Shown here: positions 11,001 to 26,600 of the stretch, piece after piece
Numbering within the stretch: the first letter of the stretch is position 1
Layout: every line of letters starts with the position of its first letter
Assembly: GCA_030063045.1 (NCBI GenBank)
Contig: JAQSEB010000045.1
Coordinates: forward strand, 1,488,001 to 1,552,000
Reading direction: 5' to 3'
Source of the DNA: Pratylenchus scribneri
Taxonomy: Eukaryota > Nematoda > Chromadorea > Rhabditida > Pratylenchidae
Length of the DNA: 64,000 nt
Translations under genes and position numbers: made by a program
Notes under the pieces: model-generated
Told to the model about the DNA's origin: nothing
Seen by the model: only the letters and a program-made list of their open reading frames with translations
Databases searched by the model: none

Positions 11001-13640
11001 TACCCTAGGCATAATTGAATTTTTGGGATATTTTTAAGAAATTCATAAAAAATCAAATTCTGAACTAGAACATGTCAAATATACCCTAGGCATAATTGAA
11101 TTTTTGGGATATTTTTAAGAAATTCATAAAAAATCAAATTCTGAACTAGAACATGTCAAATATACCCTAGGCATAATTGAATTTTTGGGATATTTTTAAG
11201 AAATTCATAAAAAATCAAATTCTGAACTAGAACATGTCAAATATACCCTAGGCATAATTGAATTTTTGGGATATTTTTAAGAAATTCATAAAAAATCAAA
11301 TTCTGAACTAGAACATGTCAAATATACCCTAGGCATAATTGAATTTTTGGGATATTTTTAAGAAATTCATAAAAAATCAAATTCTGAACTAGAACATGTC
11401 AAATATACCCTAGGCATAATTGAATTTTTGGGATATTTTTAAGAAATTCATAAAAAATCAAATTCTGAACTAGAACATGTCAAATATACCCTAGGCATAA
11501 TTGAATTTTTGGGATATTTTTAAGAAATTCATAAAAAATCAAATTCTGAACTAGAACATGTCAAATATACCCTAGGCATAATTGAATTTTTGGGATATTT
11601 TTAAGAAATTCATAAAAAATCAAATTCTGAACTAAAACATGTCAAATATACCCTAGGCATAATTGAATTTTTGGGATATTTTTAAGAATTTCAAAAAAAT
11701 CAAATTCTGAACTAAAACATGTCAAATATACCCTAGGCATAATTGAATTTTGGGGACATTTTTAAGAAATTCATAAAAAATCAAATTCTGAACTAAAACA
11801 TGTCAAATATACCCTAGGCATAATTGAATTTGTGGGATATTTTTAAGAAATTCATAAAAAATCAAATTCTGAACTAAAACATGTCAAATATACCCTAGGC
11901 ATAATTGAATTTTTGGGATATTTTTAAGAAATTCATAAAAAATCAAATTCTGAACTAAAACATGTCAAATATACCCTAGGCATAATTGAATTTGTGGGAT
12001 ATTTTTAAGAAATTCATAAAAAATCAAATTCTGAACTAGAACATGTCAAATATACCCTAGGCATAATTGAATTTTTGGGATATTTTTAAGAAATTCATAA
12101 AAAATCAAATTCTGAACTAGAACATGTCAAATATACCCTAGGCATAATTGAATTTTTGGGATATTTTTAAGAAATTCATAAAAAATCAAATTCTGAACTA
12201 GAACATGTCAAATATACCCTAGGCATAATTGAATTTGTGGGATATTTTTAAGAAATTCATAAAAAATCAAATTCTGAACTAAAACATGTCAAATATACCC
12301 TAGGCATAATTGAATTTTTGGGATATTTTTAAGAAATTCATAAAAAATCAAATTCTGAACTAAAACATGTCAAATATACCCTAGGCATAATTGAATTTGT
12401 GGGATATTTTTAAGAAATTCATAAAAAATCAAATTCTGAACTAGAACATGTCAAATATACCCTAGGCATAATTGAATTTTTGGGATATTTTTAAGAAATT
12501 CATAAAAAATCAAATTCTGAACTAGAACATGTCAAATATACCCTAGGCATAATTGAATTTTTGGGATATTTTTAAGAAATTCATAAAAAATCAAATTCTG
12601 AACTAGAACATGTCAAATATACCCTAGGCATAATTGAATTTTTGGGATATTTTTAAGAAATTCATAAAAAATCAAATTCTGAACTAGAACATGTCAAATA
12701 TACCCTAGGCATAATTGAATTTTTGGGATATTTTTAAGAAATTCATAAAAAATCAAATTCTGAACTAGAACATGTCAAATATACCCTAGGCATAATTGAA
12801 TTTTTGGGATATTTTTAAGAAATTCATAAAAAATCAAATTCTGAACTAGAACATGTCAAATATACCCTAGGCATAATTGAATTTTTGGGATATTTTTAAG
12901 AAATTCATAAAAAATCAAATTCTGAACTAGAACATGTCAAATATACCCTAGGCATAATTGAATTTTTGGGATATTTTTAAGAAATTCATAAAAAATCAAA
13001 TTCTGAACTAGAACATGTCAAATATACCCTAGGCATAATTGAATTTTTGGGATATTTTTAAGAAATTCATAAAAAATCAAATTCTGAACTAGAACATGTC
13101 AAATATACCCTAGGCATAATTGAATTTTTGGGATATTTTTAAGAAATTCATAAAAAATCAAATTCTGAACTAGAACATGTCAAATATACCCTAGGCATAA
13201 TTGAATTTTTGGGATATTTTTAAGAAATTCATAAAAAATCAAATTCTGAACTAAAACATGTCAAATATACCCTAGGCATAATTGAATTTTTGGGATATTT
13301 TTAAGAATTTCAAAAAAATCAAATTCTGAACTAAAACATGTCAAATATACCCTAGGCATAATTGAATTTTGGGGACATTTTTAAGAAATTCATAAAAAAT
13401 CAAATTCTGAACTAAAACATGTCAAATATACCCTAGGCATAATTGAATTTGTGGGATATTTTTAAGAAATTCATAAAAAATCAAATTCTGAACTAAAACA
13501 TGTCAAATATACCCTAGGCATAATTGAATTTTTGGGATATTTTTAAGAAATTCATAAAAAATCAAATTCTGAACTAAAACATGTCAAATATACCCTAGGC
13601 ATAATTGAATTTGTGGGATATTTTTAAGAAATTCATAAAA
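8041..13640 (+). repeat. Satellite A-short, 81-bp units
   Basis: About 69 units of 81 bp; CTAGGCATAA recurs at 8091 and 8172. The unit equals the right half of the 170-bp unit after loss of 89 bp. Variants AACTAAAAC/AACTAGAAC and GAATTTTTGGG/GAATTTGTGGG mark sub-blocks. A rare variant (GGGGACATTTTT) occurs near 11751 and again near 13370, indicating a duplicated block of about 1.62 kb (20 units). Confidence 0.95.
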
Positions 13641-16600
13641 AATCAATATGAGGATATATTAACAAAATAAAAAATATAGGACTGTATTTTTTGATGGGGA
13701 ATATGAATCTATTAAAAGAATTTCAAAAAATTCAAATTCTGAACTAAAACATGTCAAATATACCCTAGGCATAATTGAATTTGTGGGATATTTTTAAGAA
13801 ATTCATAAAAAATCAATATGAGGATATATTAACAAAATAAAAAATATAGGACTGTATTTTTTGATGGGGAATATGAATCTATTAAAAGAATTTCAAAAAA
13901 TTCAAATTCTGAACTAAAACATGTCAAATATACCCTAGGCATAATTGAATTTGTGGGATATTTTTAAGAAATTCATAAAAAATCAATATGAGGATATATT
14001 AACAAAATAAAAAATATAGGACTGTATTTTTTGATGGGGAATATGAATCTATTAAAAGAATTTCAAAAAATTCAAATTCTGAACTAAAACATGTCAAATA
14101 TACCCTAGGCATAATTGAATTTTTGGGATATTTTTAAGAAATTCATAAAAAATCAATATGAGGATATATTAACAAAATAAAAAATATAGGACTGTATTTT
14201 TTGATGGGGAATATGAATCTATTAAAAGAATTTCAAAAAATTCAAATTCTGAACTAAAACATGTCAAATATACCCTAGGCATAATTGAATTTGTGGGATA
14301 TTTTTAAGAAATTCATAAAAAATCAAATTCTGAACTAAAACATGTCAAATATACCCTAGGCATAATTGAATTTTTGGGATATTTTTAAGAAATTCATAAA
14401 AAATCAAATTCTGAACTAAAACATGTCAAATATACCCTAGGCATAATTGAATTTTTGGGATATTTTTAAGAAATTCATAAAAAATCAAATTCTGAACTAA
14501 AACATGTCAAATATACCCTAGGCATAATTGAATTTTTGGGATATTTTTAAGAAATTCATAAAAAATCAAATTCTGAACTAAAACATGTCAAATATACCCT
14601 AGGCATAATTGAATTTGTGGGATATTTTTAAGAAATTCATAAAAAATCAAATTCTGAACTAGAACATGTCAAATATACCCTAGGCATAATTGAATTTTTG
14701 GGATATTTTTAAGAAATTCATAAAAAATCAAATTCTGAACTAAAACATGTCAAATATACCCTAGGCATAATTGAATTTGTGGGATATTTTTAAGAAATTC
14801 ATAAAAATTCAAATTCTGAACTAAAACATGTCAAATATACCCTAGGCATAATTGAATTTGTGGGATATTTTTAAGAAATTCATAAAAAATCAAATTCTGA
14901 ACTAAAACATGTCAAATATACCCTAGGCATAATTGAATTTTTGGGATATTTTTAAGAAATTCATAAAAAATCAAATTCTGAACTAAAACATGTCAAATAT
15001 ACCCTAGGCATAATTGAATTTGTGGGATATTTTTAAGAAATTCATAAAAAATCAAATTCTGAACTAAAACATGTCAAATATACCCTAGGCATAATTGAAT
15101 TTGTGGGATATTTTTAAGAAATTCATAAAAAATCAAATTCTGAACTAGAACATGTCAAATATACCCTAGGCATAATTGAATTTTTGGGATATTTTTAAGA
15201 AATTCATAAAAAATCAAATTCTGAACTAGAACATGTCAAATATACCCTAGGCATAATTGAATTTTTGGGATATTTTTAAGAAATTCATAAAAAATCAAAT
15301 TCTGAACTAAAACATGTCAAATATACCCTAGGCATAATTGAATTTTTGGGATATTTTTAAGAAATTCATAAAAAATCAAATTCTGAACTAAAACATGTCA
15401 AATATACCCTAGGCATAATTGAATTTTTGGGATATTTTTAAGAAATTCATAAAAAATCAAATTCTGAACTAAAACATGTCAAATATACCCTAGGCATAAT
15501 TGAATTTTTGGGATATTTTTAAGAAATTCATAAAAAATCAATATGAGGATATATTAACAAAATAAAAAATATAGGACTGTATTTTTTGATGGGGAATATG
15601 AATCTATTAAAAGAATTTCAAAAAAATCAAATTCTGAACTAAAACATGTCAAATATACCCTAGGCATAATTGAATTTTTGGGATATTTTTAAGAAATTCA
15701 TAAAAAATCAATATGAGGATATATTAACAAAATAAAAAATATAGGACTGTATTTTTTGATGGGGAATATGAATCTATTAAAAGAATTTCAAAAAAATCAA
15801 ATTCTGAACTAAAACATGTCAAATATACCCTAGGCATAATTGAATTTTTGGGATATTTTTAAGAAATTCATAAAAAATCAATATGAGGATATATTAACAA
15901 AATAAAAAATATAGGACTGTATTTTTTGATGGGGTATATGAATCTATTAAAAGAATTTCAAAAAAATCAAATTCTGAACTAAAACATGTCAAATATACCC
16001 TAGGCATAATTGAATTTGTGGGATATTTTTAAGAAATTCATAAAAAATCAATATGAGGATATATTAACAAAATAAAAAATATAGGACTGTATTTTTTGAT
16101 GGGGAATATGAATCTATTAAAAGAATTTCAAAAAATTCAAATTCTGAACTAAAACATGTCAAATATACCCTAGGCATAATTGAATTTTTGGGATATTTTT
16201 AAGAAATTCATAAAAAATCAATATGAGGATATATTAACAAAATAAAAAATATAGGACTGTATTTTTTGATGGGGAATATGAATCTATTAAAAGAATTTCA
16301 AAAAATTCAAATTCTGAACTAAAACATGTCAAATATACCCTAGGCATAATTGAATTTGTGGGATATTTTTAAGAAATTCATAAAAAATCAATATGAGGAT
16401 ATATTAACAAAATAAAAAATATAGGACTGTATTTTTTGATGGGGAATATGAATCTATTAAAAGAATTTCAAAAAATTCAAATTCTGAACTAAAACATGTC
16501 AAATATACCCTAGGCATAATTGAATTTTTGGGATATTTTTAAGAAATTCATAAAAAATCAATATGAGGATATATTAACAAAATAAAAAATATAGGACTGT

Positions 16601-19600
16601 ATTTTTTGATGGGGAATATGAATCTATTAAAAGAATTTCAAAAAATTCAAATTCTGAACTAAAACATGTCAAATATACCCTAGGCATAATTGAATTTGTG
16701 GGATATTTTTAAGAAATTCATAAAAAATCAATATGAGGATATATTAATAAAATAAAAAATATAGGACTGTATTTTTTGATGGGGAATATGAATCTATTAA
16801 AAGAATTTCAAAAAATTCAAATTCTGAACTAAAACATGTCAAATATACCCTAGGCATAATTGAATTTGTGGGATATTTTTAAGAAATTCATAAAAAATCA
16901 ATATGAGGATATATTAACAAAATAAAAAATATAGGACTGTATTTTTTGATGGGGAATATGAATCTATTAAAAGAATTTCAAAAAAATCAAATTCTGAACT
17001 AAAACATGTCAAATATACCCTAGGCATAATTGAATTTGTGGGATATTTTTAAGAAATTCATAAAAAATCAATATGAGGATATATTAACAAAATAAAAAAT
17101 ATAGGACTGTATTTTTTGATGGGGAATATGAATCTATTAAAAGAATTTCAAAAAATTCAAATTCTGAACTAAAACATGTCAAATATACCCTAGGCATAAT
17201 TGAATTTGTGGGATATTTTTAAGAAATTCATAAAAAATCAATATGAGGATATATTAACAAAATAAAAAATATAGGACTGTATTTTTTGATGGGGAATATG
17301 AATCTATTAAAAGAATTTCAAAAAATTCAAATTCTGAACTAAAACATGTCAAATATACCCTAGGCATAATTGAATTTGTGGGATATTTTTAAGAAATTCA
17401 TAAAAAATCAATATGAGGATATATTAACAAAATAAAAAATATAGGACTGTATTTTTTGATGGGGAATATGAATCTATTAAAAGAATTTCAAAAAAATCAA
17501 ATTCTGAACTAAAACATGTCAAATATACCCTAGGCATAATTGAATTTTTGGGATATTTTTAAGAAATTCATAAAAAATCAAATTCTGAACTAAAACATGT
17601 CAAATATACCCTAGGCATAATTGAATTTTTGGGATATTTTTAAGAAATTCATAAAAAATCAATATGAGGATATATTAACAAAATAAAAAATATAGGACTG
17701 TATTTTTTGATGGGGAATATGAATCTATTAAAAGAATTTCAAAAAAATCAAATTCTGAACTAAAACATGTCAAATATACCCTAGGCATAATTGAATTTTT
17801 GGGATATTTTTAAGAAATTCATAAAAAATCAAATTCTGAACTAGAACATGTCAAATATACCCTAGGCATAATTGAATTTTTGGGATATTTTTAAGAAATT
17901 CATAAAAAATCAAATTCTGAACTAAAACATGTCAAATATACCCTAGGCATAATTGAATTTTTGGGATATTTTTAAGAAATTCATAAAAAATCAAATTCTG
18001 AACTAAAACATGTCAAATATACCCTAGGCATAATTGAATTTTTGGGATATTTTTAAGAAATTCATAAAAAATCAATATGAGGATATATTAACAAAATAAA
18101 AAATATAGGACTGTATTTTTTGATGGGGAATATGAATCTATTAAAAGAATTTCAAAAAAATCAAATTCTGAACTAAAACATGTCAAATATACCCTAGGCA
18201 TAATTGAATTTTTGGGATATTTTTAAGAAATTCATAAAAAATCAAATTCTGAACTAGAACATGTCAAATATACCCTAGGCATAATTGAATTTTTGGGATA
18301 TTTTTAAGAAATTCATAAAAAATCAAATTCTGAACTAAAACATGTCAAATATACCCTAGGCATAATTGAATTTTTGGGATATTTTTAAGAAATTCATAAA
18401 AAATCAATATGAGGATATATTAACAAAATAAAAAATATAGGACTGTATTTTTTGATGGGGAATATGAATCTATTAAAAGAATTTCAAAAAATTCAAATTC
18501 TGAACTAAAACATGTCAAATATACCCTAGGCATAATTGAATTTTTGGGATATTTTTAAGAAATTCATAAAAAATCAAATTCTGAACTAAAACATGTCAAA
18601 TATACCCTAGGCATAATTGAATTTTTGGGATATTTTTAAGAAATTCATAAAAAATCAAATTCTGAACTAAAACATGTCAAATATACCCTAGGCATAATTG
18701 AATTTTTGGGATATTTTTAAGAAATTCATAAAAAATCAATATGAGGATATATTAACAAAATAAAAAATATAGGACTGTATTTTTTGATGGGGAATATGAA
18801 TCTATTAAAAGAATTTCAAAAAATTCAAATTCTGAACTAAAACATGTCAAATATACCCTAGGCATAATTGAATTTTTGGGATATTTTTAAGAAATTCATA
18901 AAAAATCAATATGAGGATATATTAACAAAATAAAAAATATAGGACTGTATTTTTTGATGGGGAATATGAATCTATTAAAAGAATTTCAAAAAAATCAAAT
19001 TCTGAACTAAAACATGTCAAATATACCCTAGGCATAATTGAATTTTTGGGATATTTTTAAGAAATTCATAAAAAATCAATATGAGGATATATTAACAAAA
19101 TAAAAAATATAGGACTGTATTTTTTGATGGGGAATATGAATCTATTAAAAGAATTTCAAAAAAATCAAATTCTGAACTAAAACATGTCAAATATACCCTA
19201 GGCATAATTGAATTTTTGGGATATTTTTAAGAAATTCATAAAAAATCAATATGAGGATATATTAACAAAATAAAAAATATAGGACTGTATTTTTTGATGG
19301 GGAATATGAATCTATTAAAAGAATTTCAAAAAAATCAAATTCTGAACTAAAACATGTCAAATATACCCTAGGCATAATTGAATTTTTGGGATATTTTTAA
19401 GAAATTCATAAAAAATCAAATTCTGAACTAGAACATGTCAAATATACCCTAGGCATAATTGAATTTTTGGGATATTTTTAAGAAATTCATAAAAAATCAA
19501 ATTCTGAACTAAAACATGTCAAATATACCCTAGGCATAATTGAATTTTTGGGATATTTTTAAGAAATTCATAAAAAATCAATATGAGGATATATTAACAA

Positions 19601-19900
19601 AATAAAAAATATAGGACTGTATTTTTTGATGGGGAATATGAATCTATTAAAAGAATTTCAAAAAATTCAAATTCTGAACTAAAACATGTCAAATATACCC
19701 TAGGCATAATTGAATTTGTGGGATATTTTTAAGAAATTCATAAAAAATCAATATGAGGATATATTAACAAAATAAAAAATATAGGACTGTATTTTTTGAT
19801 GGGGAATATGAATCTATTAAAAGAATTTCAAAAAAATCAAATTCTGAACTAAAACATGTCAAATATACCCTAGGCATAATTGAATTTTGGGTACATTTTT
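13641..19900 (+). repeat. Satellite A, mixed 170-bp and 81-bp units
   Basis: Long units (13641-14310, 15540-17570) alternate with runs of short units (14310-15540), then single long and short units interleave to about 19900. The interleaving shows repeated unequal exchange between the two unit lengths. The last units begin to show subfamily B changes. Confidence 0.92.
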
Positions 19901-22900
19901 TAGAAATTCATAAAAAATCAGTAAGGGGGTATTTTAAAAATCTAAAAAAAGATAGGCTTGTATTTTTGATGGAGAATATGATTCTATTAAAAGAATTTCA
20001 AAAAATTCAAATCCTGATCTAAAACATGTCAAATATACCCTAGGCATAATTGAATTTGTGGGATATTTTTAAGAAATTCATAAAAAATCAATATGAGGAT
20101 ATATTAACAAAATAAAAAATATAGGACTGTATTTTTTGATGGGGAATATGAATCTATTAAAAGAATTTCAAAAAATTCAAATTCTGAACTAAAACATGTC
20201 AAATATACCCTAGGCATAATTGAATTTGTGGGATATTTTTAAGAAATTCATAAAAAATCAATATGAGGATATATTAACAAAATAAAAAATATAGGACTGT
20301 ATTTTTTGATGGGGAATATGAATCTATTAAAAGAATTTCAAAAAAATCAAATTCTGAACTAAAACATGTCAAATATACCCTAGGCATAATTGAATTTTGG
20401 GGACATTATTTAGAAATTCATAAAAAATCAATATGAAGGTATATTTACAAAATAAAAAAAGATAGGCTTGTATTTTTGATGGAGAATATGATTCTATTAA
20501 AAGAATTTCAAAAAATTCAAATTCTGAACTAAAACATGTCAAATATACCCTAGGCATAATTGAATTTGTGGGATATTTTTTAGAAATTCATAAAAAATCA
20601 ATATGAAGGTATATTTACAAAATAAAAAAAGATAGGCTTGTATTTTTTGATGGAGAATATGATTCTATTAAAAAAATTTCAAAAAATTCAAATCCTGATC
20701 TAAAACATGTCAAATATACCCTAGGCATAATTGAATTTTGGGTACATTTTTTAGAAATTCATAAAAAATCAATATGAAGGTATATTTACAAAATAAAAAA
20801 AGATAGGCTTGTATTTTTTGATGGAGAATATGATTCTATTAAAAAAATTTCAAAAAATTCAAATCCTGATCTAAAACATGTCAAATATACCCTAGGCATA
20901 ATTGAATTTTGGGTACATTTTTTAGAAATTCATAAAAAATCAGTAAGGGGGTATTTTAAAAATCTAAAAAAAGATAGGCTTGTATTTTTTGATGGAGAAT
21001 ATGATTATATTAAAAGAATTTCAAAAAATTCAAATACTGAACTAAAACTTGTCAAATATACCCTAGGCATAATTGAATTTTGGGTACATTTTTTAGAAAT
21101 TCATAAAAAATCAGTAAGGGGGTATTTTTAAAATCTAAAAAAAGATAGGCTTGTATTTTTTGATGGAGAATATGATTCTATTAAAAAAATTTCAAAAAAT
21201 TCAAATCCTGATCTAAAACTTGTCAAATATACCCTAGGCATAATTGAATTTTGGGGACATTATTTAGAAATTCATAAAAAATCAGTAAGGGGGTATTTTA
21301 AAAATCTAAAAAAAGATGGGCTTGTATTTTTTGATGGAGAATATGATTATATTAAAAGAATTTCAAAAAATTCAAATACTGAACTAAAACTTGTCAAATA
21401 TACCCTAGGCATAATTGAATTTTGGGTACATTTTTTAGAAATTCATAAAAAATCAATATGAAGGTATATTTACAAAATAAAAAAAGATAGGCTTGTATTT
21501 TTTGATGGAGAATATGATTCTATTAAAAAAATTTCAAAAAATTCAAATACTGAACTAAAACTTGTCAAATATACCCTAGGCATAATTGAATTTTGGGTAC
21601 ATTTTTTAGAAATTCATAAAAAATCAATATGAAGGTATATTTACAAAATAAAAAAAGATAGGCTTGTATTTTTTGATGGAGAATATGATTCTATTAAAAA
21701 AATTTCAAAAAATTCAAATACTGAACTAAAACTTGTCAAATATACCCTAGGCATAATTGAATTTTGGGTACATTTTTTAGAAATTCATAAAAAATCAGTA
21801 AGGGGGTATTTTTAAAATCTAAAAAAAGATGGGCTTGTATTTTTTGATGGAGAATATGATTATATTAAAAGAATTTCAAAAAATTCAAATACTGAACTAA
21901 AACTTGTCAAATATACCCTAGGCATAATTGAATTTTGGGGACATTATTTAGAAATTCATAATAAATCAGTAAGGGGGTATTTTTAAAATCTAAAAAAAGA
22001 TAGGCTTGTATTTTTTGATGGAGAATATGATTCTATTAAAAAAATTTCAAAAAATTCAAATCCTGATCTAAAACTTGTCAAATATACCCTAGGCATAATT
22101 GAATTTTGGGTACATTTTTTAGAAATTCATAAAAAATCAATATGAAGGTATATTTACAAAATAAAAAAAGATAGGCTTGTATTTTTTGATGGAGAATATG
22201 ATTCTATTAAAAAAATTTCAAAAAATTCAAATCCTGATCTAAAACATGTCAAATATACCCTAGGCATAATTGAATTTTGGGTACATTTTTTAGAAATTCA
22301 TAAAAAATCAATATGAAGGTATATTTACAAAATAAAAAAAGATAGGCTTGTATTTTTTGATGGAGAATATGATTCTATTAAAAAAATTTCAAAAAATTCA
22401 AATCCTGATCTAAAACATGTCAAATATACCCTAGGCATAATTGAATTTTGGGTACATTTTTTAGAAATTCATAAAAAATCAATATGAAGGTATATTTACA
22501 AAATAAAAAAAGATAGGCTTGTATTTTTTGATGGAGAATATGATTCTATTAAAAAAATTTCAAAAAATTCAAATCCTGATCTAAAACATGTCAAATATAC
22601 CCTAGGCATAATTGAATTTTGGGTACATTTTTTAGAAATTCATAAAAAATCAATATGAAGGTATATTTACAAAATAAAAAAAGATAGGCTTGTATTTTTT
22701 GATGGAGAATATGATTCTATTAAAAAAATTTCAAAAAATTCAAATCCTGATCTAAAACATGTCAAATATACCCTAGGCATAATTGAATTTTGGGTACATT
22801 TTTTAGAAATTCATAAAAAATCAATATGAAGGTATATTTACAAAATAAAAAAAGATAGGCTTGTATTTTTTGATGGAGAATATGATTCTATTAAAAAAAT

Positions 22901-23183
22901 TTCAAAAAATTCAAATCCTGATCTAAAACATGTCAAATATACCCTAGGCATAATTGAATTTTGGGTACATTTTTTAGAAATTCATAAAAAATCAGTAAGG
23001 GGGTATTTTAAAAATCTAAAAAAAGATAGGCTTGTATTTTTTGATGGAGAATATGATTATATTAAAAGAATTTCAAAAAATTCAAATACTGAACTAAAAC
23101 TTGTCAAATATACCCTAGGCATAATTGAATTTTGGGTACATTTTTTAGAAATTCATAAAAAATCAGTAAGGGGGTATTTTTAA

Positions 23184-23693
23184 AATCTAAAAAAAGATAG
23201 GCTTGTATTTTTTGATGGAGAATATGATTCTATTAAAAAAATTTCAAAAAATTCAAATCCTGATCTAAAACTTGTCAAATATACCCTAGGCATAATTGAA
23301 TTTTGGGGACATTATTTAGAAATTCATAAAAAATCAGTAAGGGGGTATTTTAAAAATCTAAAAAAAGATAGGCTTGTATTTTTTGATGGAGAATATGATT
23401 CTATTAAAAAAATTTCAAAAAATTCAAATCCTGATCTAAAACTTGTCAAATATACCCTAGGCATAATTGAATTTTGGGGACATTATTTAGAAATTCATAA
23501 AAAATCAGTAAGGGGGTATTTTAAAAATCTAAAAAAAGATGGGCTTGTATTTTTTGATGGAGAATATGATTATATTAAAAGAATTTCAAAAAATTCAAAT
23601 ACTGAACTAAAACTTGTCAAATATACCCTAGGCATAATTGAATTTTGGGTACATTTTTTAGAAATTCATAAAAAATCAGTAAGGGGGTATTTT
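23184..23693 (+). pseudogene. Open three-unit stretch of satellite B (57-codon repeat)
   Basis: Between a TAA at 23181 and a TAA at 23694 the plus strand is open for 170 codons across three 171-bp units, with no ATG. Each unit reads as a 57-residue repeat containing GYFKNLKKDRLVFFDGEYD, then IKRISKNSN and KYTLGIIEFWVHFLEIHKK. The composition is protein-like (mixed charged and aromatic residues, conserved FDGEYD). Elsewhere units are broken by TTTTAA (TATTTTTAA) or by TGA in CAATATGA. This suggests, but does not prove, that the satellite came from a tandem coding repeat. I do not recognise the sequence. Confidence 0.4.
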
Positions 23694-26600
23694 TAAAATC
23701 TAAAAAAAGATAGGCTTGTATTTTTGATGGAGAATATGATTCTATTAAAAGAATTTCAAAAAATTCAAATCCTGATCTAAAACATGTCAAATATACCCTA
23801 GGCATAATTGAATTTTGGGGACATTATTTAGAAATTCATAAAAAATCAGTAAGGGGGTATTTTAAAAATCTAAAAAAAGATGGGCTTTTATTTTTTGATG
23901 GAGAATATGATTATATTAAAAGAATTTCAAAAAATTCAAATACTGAACTAAAACTTGTCAAATATACCCTAGGCATAATTGAATTTTGGGGACATTATTT
24001 AGAAATTCATAAAAAATCAGTAAGGGGGTATTTTAAAAATCTAAAAAAAGATAGGCTTGTATTTTTGATGGAGAATATGATTCTATTAAAAGAATTTCAA
24101 AAAATTCAAATCCTGATCTAAAACATGTCAAATATACCCTAGGCATAATTGAATTTTGGGGACATTATTTAGAAATTCATAAAAAATCAATATGAAGGTA
24201 TATTTACAAAATAAAAAAAGATAGGCTTGTATTTTTGATGGAGAATATGATTCTATTAAAAGAATTTCAAAAAATTCAAATCCTGATCTAAAACATGTCA
24301 AATATACCCTAGGCATAATTGAATTTTGGGGACATTATTTAGAAATTCATAAAAAATCAATATGAAGGTATATTTACAAAATAAAAAAAGATAGGCTTGT
24401 ATTTTTGATGGAGAATATGATTCTATTAAAAGAATTTCAAAAAATTCAAATCCTGATCTAAAACATGTCAAATATACCCTAGGCATAATTGAATTTTGGG
24501 GACATTATTTAGAAATTCATAAAAAATCAGTAAGGGGGTATTTTTAAAATCTAAAAAAAGATAGGCTTGTATTTTTGATGGAGAATATGATTCTATTAAA
24601 AGAATTTCAAAAAATTCAAATCCTGATCTAAAACATGTCAAATATACCCTAGGCATAATTGAATTTTGGGGACATTATTTAGAAATTCATAAAAAATCAA
24701 TATGAAGGTATATTTACAAAATAAAAAAAGATAGGCTTGTATTTTTGATGGAGAATATGATTCTATTAAAAGAATTTCAAAAAATTCAAATCCTGATCTA
24801 AAACATGTCAAATATACCCTAGGCATAATTGAATTTTGGGTACATTTTTTAGAAATTCATAAAAAATCAATATGAAGGTATATTTACAAAATAAAAAAAG
24901 ATAGGCTTGTATTTTTTGATGGAGAATATGATTCTATTAAAAAAATTTCAAAAAATTCAAATCCTGATCTAAAACATGTCAAATATACCCTAGGCATAAT
25001 TGAATTTTGGGTACATTTTTTAGAAATTCATAAAAAATCAGTAAGGGGGTATTTTTAAAATCTAAAAAAAGATAGGCTTGTATTTTTGATGGAGAATATG
25101 ATTCTATTAAAAAAATTTCAAAAAATTCAAATCCTGATCTAAAACATGTCAAATATACCCTAGGCATAATTGAATTTTGGGTACATTTTTTAGAAATTCA
25201 TAAAAAATCAGTAAGGGGGTATTTTTAAAATCTAAAAAAAGATAGGCTTGTATTTTTTGATGGAGAATATGATTCTATTAAAAAAATTTCAAAAAATTCA
25301 AATCCTGATCTAAAACATGTCAAATATACCCTAGGCATAATTGAATTTTGGGTACATTTTTTAGAAATTCATAAAAAATCAGTAAGGGGGTATTTTTAAA
25401 ATCTAAAAAAAGATAGGCTTGTATTTTTGATGGAGAATATGATTCTATTAAAAAAATTTCAAAAAATTCAAATCCTGATCTAAAACATGTCAAATATACC
25501 CTAGGCATAATTGAATTTTGGGTACATTTTTTAGAAATTCATAAAAAATCAGTAAGGGGGTATTTTTAAAATCTAAAAAAAGATAGGCTTGTATTTTTGA
25601 TGGAGAATATGATTCTATTAAAAAAATTTCAAAAAATTCAAATCCTGATCTAAAACATGTCAAATATACCCTAGGCATAATTGAATTTTGGGTACATTTT
25701 TTAGAAATTCATAAAAAATCAGTAAGGGGGTATTTTTAAAATCTAAAAAAAGATAGGCTTGTATTTTTGATGGAGAATATGATTCTATTAAAAAAATTTC
25801 AAAAAATTCAAATCCTGATCTAAAACATGTCAAATATACCCTAGGCATAATTGAATTTTGGGTACATTTTTTAGAAATTCATAAAAAATCAGTAAGGGGG
25901 TATTTTTAAAATCTAAAAAAAGATAGGCTTGTATTTTTGATGGAGAATATGATTCTATTAAAAAAATTTCAAAAAATTCAAATCCTGATCTAAAACATGT
26001 CAAATATACCCTAGGCATAATTGAATTTTGGGTACATTTTTTAGAAATTCATAAAAAATCAGTAAGGGGGTATTTTTAAAATCTAAAAAAAGATAGGCTT
26101 GTATTTTTGATGGAGAATATGATTCTATTAAAAAAATTTCAAAAAATTCAAATCCTGATCTAAAACATGTCAAATATACCCTAGGCATAATTGAATTTTG
26201 GGTACATTTTTTAGAAATTCATAAAAAATCAGTAAGGGGGTATTTTTAAAATCTAAAAAAAGATAGGCTTGTATTTTTTGATGGAGAATATGATTCTATT
26301 AAAAAAATTTCAAAAAATTCAAATCCTGATCTAAAACATGTCAAATATACCCTAGGCATAATTGAATTTTGGGTACATTTTTTAGAAATTCATAAAAAAT
26401 CAGTAAGGGGGTATTTTTAAAATCTAAAAAAAGATAGGCTTGTATTTTTTGATGGAGAATATGATTCTATTAAAAAAATTTCAAAAAATTCAAATCCTGA
26501 TCTAAAACATGTCAAATATACCCTAGGCATAATTGAATTTTGGGTACATTTTTTAGAAATTCATAAAAAATCAGTAAGGGGGTATTTTTAAAATCTAAAA